Positions 5,744 through 10,265 of a DNA stretch of 10,265 bases are shown in pieces. Under the pieces are notes generated by a model. It ran no database searches. It saw only the letters and a list, made by a program, of their open reading frames with translations, and was not told where the DNA came from. Positions within the stretch are counted from its first letter, which is position 1. Every line of letters starts with the position of its first letter. This DNA comes from an uncultured Candidatus Saccharibacteria bacterium (GTDB taxonomy: Bacteria > Patescibacteriota > Saccharimonadia > Saccharimonadales > Saccharimonadaceae). The translations under genes and the position numbers were made by a program. The stretch spans positions 1 to 10,265 of the forward strand of contig CAJZIB010000023.1 in the NCBI GenBank assembly GCA_916049555.1. Reading direction: 5' to 3'.

Positions 5744-6736
5744 CTACTGCTCAAGTAGTTTACAGATCAAATCAATCAAAAGCCCCTCTTCACTAAACTC
5801 ACTCTCAGAAATTAAAAGCACTAAAGCTGTCAACGCCCTATCTGAGATCTTTGTCTCCCCCATACTGCTAAGCTGAAGCTGATTCATTGCTAGATACACC
5901 ACAAATAATAATCCACCAATCTGTTGATTACCTCTCTTAAATGGCTCACGTTTTACAACATTATATAAAATCTTAGCAGCTTTTTTCGCCACCGTATCTG
6001 AAGCCTCATATCCGTCCCGCAGCCACTTTGCCACCCCTTCAAAGTCATTTTTATCATCCACTAAGGCGCCAAAGTCATCCGTTTCCCCCATCTTTTCCCG
6101 CAAGTCAATTACCAAATTTTCAATTTCCACACCCGAAAGCTCGTGTCTTGAACGCTTATTACTAGTCAATAAAAACTGACCATTCAAAAATTCACTGATT
6201 GTCTGAAAACTTTTCGTATATTTCGCCATCACCTCAATCACACCGCTCGCTTCCCCACCAGACAGCTCATTTTGCGAAATCACTCGCTCGATAATTGCCA
6301 TTGCCCCCTTAATCTCGTTCAACCTTTTTACTGCCTCCACATCCGTTGTTTGAGCCAATTGTGTCTTGTTTACAACTACTCCGTGCGTAATGTATTCCTT
6401 CAAAATCTTATTCGACCACACACGAAATTTTGTCGCCTTCACAGAGCTCACCCGGTATCCAACCGAAATAATTGCATCCAAATTATAACGTTTAACCTCA
6501 CGTTTCACTTGTCTCTCCCCCTCAGTACGTATCTCATTTCGCTTCTGACAGGTTTTTTCTTCTTCCAATTCTTCCTCGCGATATATATTCTTCAAATGCC
6601 TCGAGATTACCGTTTTATCCACGTCAAAAAGCTGTGCAATCTGCGTTTGAGTCGCCCATAATGTTTCTGATTCAACATCTATATCAAAAACAATCCCACC
6701 CTCTGGCGCCTGATAGATTCCTAACTTATAGTTCAC
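5744..6736 (-). CDS. rhuM: RhuM-family protein with degenerate Fic motif
   Basis: A two-part RhuM (virulence protein) family member, 330 residues from the GTG at 6736. The N-terminal RhuM domain reads ETLWATQTQIAQLFDVDKTVISRHLKNIY (24-52), a helix-turn-helix-like segment, and then YNLDAIISVGYRVSS (84-98) with FRVWSNKILKEYITHG. The C-terminal half has the Fic/Doc-like layout KKAAKILYNVVK-x-x-PF, but the expected HPFxxGNxR is EPFKRGNQQ (264-272). The catalytic His is Glu, the acidic residue is Arg and the final Arg is Gln. AMP transfer is therefore unlikely. RhuM proteins are usually accessory genes of mobile or defence loci; none is adjacent. An ATG at 6760 would add 8 residues, but that stretch is the out-of-frame polA tail. 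The GTG has GGAG nine bases upstream and gives the N-terminus MNYKLGIYQ. It overlaps polA by 11 bases and ends with tandem stops TAG TGA. Confidence 0.85.
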   Translation of the reverse strand: MNYKLGIYQAPEGGIVFDIDVESETLWATQTQIAQLFDVDKTVISRHLKNIYREEELEEEKTCQKRNEIRTEGERQVKREVKRYNLDAIISVGYRVSSVKATKFRVWSNKILKEYITHGVVVNKTQLAQTTDVEAVKRLNEIKGAMAIIERVISQNELSGGEASGVIEVMAKYTKSFQTISEFLNGQFLLTSNKRSRHELSGVEIENLVIDLREKMGETDDFGALVDDKNDFEGVAKWLRDGYEASDTVAKKAAKILYNVVKREPFKRGNQQIGGLLFVVYLAMNQLQLSSMGETKISDRALTALVLLISESEFSEEGLLIDLICKLLEQ

Positions 6737-9155
6737 CCCAGTTTTCTCCAACTGACACATCAGCCTTCAAGCGAATTGGAAGTTCTGGTGCCACCCCCTC
6801 CATAATTTCTACCAATCCTTTAGCTACTTCATCCCGTACTTCATTGTCACATTCAATAATCAATGAATCGTGAATCTGGAGCACTAAGTCCGCTCGCCCC
6901 ATAAATTTAGTACTCAGCATTTTATCTACTTGGATCATCGCGCGTTTCATCAGATCTGCCTCCGTACCCTGAATTGGCATATTCTGTGCAGCCCGCTCTG
7001 CCGCCGTCCTCACGATATAATTTGCAGATTTCACATCTGGCGTTGGTCGTTTTCTACCAAAGAATGTCTCAACATAACCTAGATTACGTGCTTGTTCCAA
7101 AGTCCTATCAAGATAATTCTTAATCGGCTGTCGTACCTTAAAATAATCATCGATAAACTGCTTCGCTTCCATGAAGTTCATATCTGCCGCATCCGACAAA
7201 CCTTTTGGACTCATCCCATACATCACGCCAAAGTTAATAATCTTGGCGGCACGACGTTGCGACTTAGTCACCTGCTCCATCGGAATATTGAATACTTCCG
7301 CAGCGGTCTTAGTATGAATATCCACATTTTCAGAAAAGGCTTTAATTAATTTTTCATCACCAGCAAGCACTGCCGCTAGTCTCAGCTCGAACTGTGCATA
7401 ATCCGCAGAAACCAGAGTTCTTCCTTCTCTTGCCACAAAACCAGTCCGGATACGTTTTCCATCCTCTGATCTTACTGGTATATTTTGCAAGTTAGGATTT
7501 ACACTTGAAAGTCGACCAGTAGCCGTTACATCTTGAGTAAAAGTCGTATGAATTCGTCCATCTCCTTCAACCAGATCTGGCAACGGTAGCACATAAGTAG
7601 ATAATAGTTTTGAATCCTCACGATAGTCCTTGATTAATTCGATCACCGGATGAGCCCCCTCCAATTTCTCAAGCTCGCTCGCACCCGTCGAAAAACCACG
7701 AGACGTCTTTTTTATTCCCTTAGTTGGTAAATTCAAGTCCTCAAATAAAACTTTAGACAACTGTATTGGAGAATTCACATTAAAACAAACTCCGGTTGCT
7801 GAATAAATTTTTTGTTCAAGCTCACTAACTCTCTCTGTAAATTCCCTCTTCAACTCAGCAAAGTATTCTAGGTCTATTTTTACCCCACATTTTTCCATCT
7901 TATAGAGTACCGGAATTAATGGTAAATCAAATTTATTTAAGATATCCATTAATTTTGGCTGCCCGTGAAGCTCAGACATTACTTTTGCATACTCAATCTT
8001 CTCTGCATCATCATATTCCCCACTAAGTGCCCGCTCACAGGCCTCATCTGCAAGCAACGAGACTTGCTTCGGCTCGGCCTCTATTCGTCTTAGCGGATTA
8101 ATGAGAAACTCTGCCTGCTTTATATCAAAAAAATCTCTGTTGTCTAGTAGAATCGACTCGGCTAGCTCTTCTGAAGCATGCATTTTTTCCTTAATATCCG
8201 CCATCACCACCATTTTATCCGGGATTGGATATTTCAAGACAATATTCTCATCCTCCAAAACTTCAGGATCCACTAAACTTTCTTTATTTTCAAATTCAGC
8301 CCTAAATTTCCTGATCAATGAATTAAACTCAAGCTTCTTTAAAGCCGCTACGATTCTATCCTGGTCAATCACTAACTCTGGAATTTTATCCAAATCAACC
8401 GGCGCATCAGTCATAATCTTTGCAAGCCGATATGACATTAAGGCAGAATCCTTCCCCTCGATTAATTTCTTCTGAGTTGACCCCGTAATTTCATCGATAT
8501 GGTCATAAATCCCCTGGATATCGCCATACTGATTTAAGAGCTTCACGGCCGTCTTTTCACCAATCCCTGGCACACCTGGAATATTATCCGAATTATCACC
8601 TTTTAATGCCTTCAGGTCTAAAAACTGACTCTTTAAAATACCATATTTTTCTTCAATCGCTTGAATATCCATTTCTTCAATATTAGAAAACCCCTTCAGT
8701 AGACGATACATTTTAGTGTTTTCATCTACAATCTGCAACATATCTAAATCTGAAGATACAATATAAGTCATATAGTCATGTTTTTCGTCTGCCTGTCTAG
8801 CTAGCGTACCAATAATATCGTCCGCCTCATATTCATCGGCTTCCAAAAAATCCCAACCCAGTGCTAGAATCAACTCCTTCAAATACGGAATCTGTGCATA
8901 AAAATCTTCTGGTGGCTTTACTCTTCCTGCCTTATATTCCGGATATATCGCGAGACGTTTAGCTGTTGAAGTATGAGCTTTATCCCATGCAACTACCACC
9001 TTATTTGGCTTCAGCTTCTTGACGATCTCCATCGCAATTGTCGCAAAACCATAAACACCAGACGTCGGCACCCCTTCTGCCGTCGACAAATTACCCATCG
9101 CATAATACCCCCTATAAAATACACTCTTGCCATCAATGATTACTAGTGTTTTCAT
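6726..9155 (-). CDS. polA: DNA polymerase I
   Basis: An 809-residue DNA polymerase I for Okazaki fragment maturation and repair synthesis. The 5' nuclease domain (1-290) keeps its acidic residues: Asp8 (VIIDGKS), EADEYEADD (105-113), SSDLD with Asp136 and Asp138, and KGDNSDNIPGVPGIG with Asp187 and Asp190. Residues 300-405 replace the 3'-5' exonuclease domain; no Asp-x-Glu or other metal site is visible and the region is short, so proofreading is not expected. The polymerase domain has TGRLSSVNPNLQNIP (546-560), motif A SADYAQFELR with Asp585, motif B RRAAKIINFGVMYG (634-647; Arg634, Lys638, Phe642, Tyr646) and motif C QIHDS with Asp763. The ATG at 9155 has GAGGT seven bases upstream. It follows the kinase gene by 30 bases and probably shares its transcript. 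The length is close to Taq polymerase (832) and below E. coli (928). Confidence 0.97.
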   Translation of the reverse strand: MKTLVIIDGKSVFYRGYYAMGNLSTAEGVPTSGVYGFATIAMEIVKKLKPNKVVVAWDKAHTSTAKRLAIYPEYKAGRVKPPEDFYAQIPYLKELILALGWDFLEADEYEADDIIGTLARQADEKHDYMTYIVSSDLDMLQIVDENTKMYRLLKGFSNIEEMDIQAIEEKYGILKSQFLDLKALKGDNSDNIPGVPGIGEKTAVKLLNQYGDIQGIYDHIDEITGSTQKKLIEGKDSALMSYRLAKIMTDAPVDLDKIPELVIDQDRIVAALKKLEFNSLIRKFRAEFENKESLVDPEVLEDENIVLKYPIPDKMVVMADIKEKMHASEELAESILLDNRDFFDIKQAEFLINPLRRIEAEPKQVSLLADEACERALSGEYDDAEKIEYAKVMSELHGQPKLMDILNKFDLPLIPVLYKMEKCGVKIDLEYFAELKREFTERVSELEQKIYSATGVCFNVNSPIQLSKVLFEDLNLPTKGIKKTSRGFSTGASELEKLEGAHPVIELIKDYREDSKLLSTYVLPLPDLVEGDGRIHTTFTQDVTATGRLSSVNPNLQNIPVRSEDGKRIRTGFVAREGRTLVSADYAQFELRLAAVLAGDEKLIKAFSENVDIHTKTAAEVFNIPMEQVTKSQRRAAKIINFGVMYGMSPKGLSDAADMNFMEAKQFIDDYFKVRQPIKNYLDRTLEQARNLGYVETFFGRKRPTPDVKSANYIVRTAAERAAQNMPIQGTEADLMKRAMIQVDKMLSTKFMGRADLVLQIHDSLIIECDNEVRDEVAKGLVEIMEGVAPELPIRLKADVSVGENWGEL

Positions 9156-9185
9156 TCGCGCACCTCGCTTTCACACCTAACCTAT

Positions 9186-9758
9186 TTAAAACTCAATTCT
9201 TTGCAAAATCTTGTCCACATCATCATGTAGCTTAGCCACAGAATCATCATTAAGCACATAGTGATCAGCCATCGCAATTGGTCCACCCTTCTCAAGGTTC
9301 TCGATTTCTGAACGATCACGTTCTTGAATTTCCTTAGTATTAAATGGCCTTTCAGGACGCTTGCCGACCCTAAAATGCCTCAATGCCTTTGGTACCACCA
9401 CAGCTAAAACAGTTAGCTGTCCAGGAAATTCTTTTTTCAATGCCTTATACTCCGTCCAAGAATAAAGTCCGTCGAGCACAATTCTCTTCTGTCCAGCACC
9501 AATCAACCCACGAGTCTCCTCAATCACTTGTTTTACCACCCAGTCTTTTCCCTCTGTCTCTCGTATCATCTCACGGAACTTCTTCTCGCTCTCACCATCC
9601 GCCGTTCTCTCAATTCCTCTGCGATCCATTTCCTTATAGATCATTCCCCCAAAATAAACCTTCGGATATCCTTTTTCAGTCAAGTAGTCTACTACAACCG
9701 ACTTACCGGAACCGCTCATCCCCACAATTGCTAATATCTTAATATCACCTTCGTTCAT
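9186..9758 (-). CDS. P-loop nucleotide kinase, UPF0200/dephospho-CoA kinase-like
   Basis: A 190-residue P-loop kinase. The Walker A motif is GMSGSGKS (13-20). A substrate region YFGGMIYKEMDRRGIERT (35-52) and the strand RIVLDGLYS (92-100, Asp96) follow. A lid-like basic segment VGKRPERPF (131-139) precedes EIQERDRSEI (143-152), and ADHYVLND (164-171) is near the end. This order matches the UPF0200 branch of the dephospho-CoA kinase superfamily (VGMPGSGKS, then DG near the middle, then ERDxRE, then ADYxIxN), best known from archaea. The substrate is not certain: dephospho-CoA, a nucleoside monophosphate or a damaged nucleotide are all possible. The ATG at 9758 has AAAGGA four bases upstream. 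It starts the run leading into polA 30 bases later, which hints at nucleotide supply, but small genomes often pack unrelated genes this way. Confidence 0.82.
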   Translation of the reverse strand: MNEGDIKILAIVGMSGSGKSVVVDYLTEKGYPKVYFGGMIYKEMDRRGIERTADGESEKKFREMIRETEGKDWVVKQVIEETRGLIGAGQKRIVLDGLYSWTEYKALKKEFPGQLTVLAVVVPKALRHFRVGKRPERPFNTKEIQERDRSEIENLEKGGPIAMADHYVLNDDSVAKLHDDVDKILQRIEF

Positions 9759-9786
9759 TTTATCCTTTCACTATGTATCTTACCTT

Positions 9787-9792
9787 ATTTTA
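9787..9792 (-). promoter_or_regulatory. Weak -10 candidate upstream of the kinase gene
   Basis: TAAAAT on the minus strand lies 28 bases before the kinase ATG, which would leave a leader of about 20 bases with AAAGGA. No convincing -35 is seen at 16-19 bases. No hairpin terminator is visible in the 71-base gap to the upstream gene, so readthrough is possible as well. Confidence 0.28.
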
Positions 9793-9829
9793 TCCCATTT
9801 GACTATTTAGCCTTAAAAAGCAACTCATT

Positions 9830-10241
9830 TTAGACTATCTGTCTTGAAAATTCCTTAAAAAACTTAACAAAATCCGCCCTGTCTTCAATCTGTCTCATGT
9901 ATACCAAAATTAAACGACCATCCCCGTCTCTTAATTTCTCATCCGTCTCTCCATTGATCACAAAAGTTGTTCGATTTTTTGAACTTAAATATGTAACCAA
10001 ATTTTCTACTAAGTTATCACCCTTATCATAAATCTGGAACATATCTGAAAACCAACTATATTTTGCCTTCAAAATATTCTCTTTTGAGAAAACGTAAATA
10101 TTTGAATAATTCGTCAAATCCGCATTTACTTGAACAATCATTATTCTCATCGTCTGCCAGTTATAAGCAATTAATAAATTTGTATAAACTGTAGTATTAA
10201 TCTGCCTCTCATACACCCCATCGTATCCCGCATACTCTTCT
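9830..10241 (-). CDS. Truncated protein of unknown function (5' end missing)
   Basis: Genuine coding sequence runs from the contig edge at 10241 to TAA at 9830, giving the last 137 or so residues of a longer protein. The visible part starts EEYAGYDGVYERQ and is a mixed alpha/beta soluble stretch, with hydrophobic strands (VYTNLLIAY, MRIMIVQV, TTFVINGE, GRLILVYMRQ) and no membrane helix. It ends KFFKEFSRQIV. I recognise no family. A frame extending to 10258 begins with Cys-Ser-Ser-Asp-Leu, which is translated sequencing adapter and must be removed. The true start lies outside the window. Confidence 0.7.
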
Positions 10242-10265
10242 AGATCGGAAGAGCACACGTCTGAA
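10242..10265. other. Illumina adapter contamination
   Basis: The last 24 bases begin AGATCGGAAGAGC and continue exactly as the Illumina TruSeq read 1 adapter (the index-bearing side). This is library sequence retained by assembly, not genome. The biological sequence ends at 10241, and the window is therefore probably a contig end. Confidence 0.98.

Noticed and set aside
6272..6661. 129-codon plus-strand open frame opposite rhuM
   Set aside because: It is antisense to a recognised RhuM domain, with a Cys/His/Leu/Phe-rich translation and no start signals.
9683..9695. Near-palindrome AGTAGTCTACTAC in the kinase gene
   Set aside because: It lies within conserved coding sequence next to the P-loop region and has no promoter or partner site, so coincidence is likely.
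9383..9742. 119-codon plus-strand open frame opposite the kinase gene
   Set aside because: It is antisense to a protein with a clear P-loop and has a Ser/Pro-rich shadow composition.
1..10241. UGA recoding to glycine or tryptophan
   Set aside because: The regulator gene ends in TGA, rhuM has TAG TGA in tandem, and tryptophans are TGG, so the standard bacterial code explains all genes.
1..10241. CRISPR arrays, insertion sequences or phage genes
   Set aside because: No spaced direct repeats, terminal inverted repeats or transposase/integrase motifs were seen; rhuM is the only accessory-type gene.
10242..10258. GTG-initiated N-terminus Cys-Ser-Ser-Asp-Leu of the right-hand gene
   Set aside because: These codons are translated Illumina adapter, so the gene is annotated only to 10241.

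Overview
The window reads as a contig end from a small-genome, low-GC bacterium (about 40% GC by eye), most likely a Candidate Phyla Radiation member close to Saccharibacteria (TM7). The reasons are inference from style rather than a marker tree: a threonyl-tRNA synthetase without a TGS domain, a strongly shortened MiaA, a DNA polymerase I without a working proofreading site, short spacers and tight gene packing. UGA is used as an ordinary stop and tryptophan is encoded by UGG, so the code is the standard bacterial one and not the UGA-glycine code of Absconditabacteria or Gracilibacteria.

Every protein gene is on the minus strand; the only plus-strand gene is tRNA-Val(UAC) at 3385-3461. Read in the direction of transcription, the right-hand block starts with a truncated protein of unknown function (9830-10241). 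It continues with a P-loop nucleotide kinase of the UPF0200/dephospho-CoA kinase type (9186-9758), polA (6726-9155), a RhuM/Fic-like protein whose start lies inside the polA end (5744-6736), a small three-helix membrane protein (5291-5695) and a membrane-bound family 2 glycosyltransferase (3511-5244). A hairpin with T tracts on both strands (3471-3494) ends this block and also ends tRNA-Val, which converges on it.

The left-hand block starts from a compact divergent promoter region (3320-3384) shared by tRNA-Val and thrS. It runs thrS (1529-3319), a 43-base gap with a strong GNRA-loop hairpin, miaA (742-1485), and a winged-helix regulator fused to a degenerate nucleotidyltransferase-like domain (55-666). 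A possible further gene runs off the left edge. thrS, miaA and tRNA-Val form a translation cluster. The right block combines DNA replication/repair and nucleotide metabolism with one accessory gene and a cell-surface polysaccharide enzyme.

The last 24 bases (10242-10265) are Illumina sequencing adapter, not genome. They create a false start for the truncated right-hand gene. The most interesting biological points are the RhuM-family protein with a Fic motif that has lost its catalytic histidine, the compact MiaA, the mutually exclusive hairpins at the miaA start, and two genes whose extended -10 boxes lie only 7-9 bases from the ATG, suggesting leaderless mRNAs.
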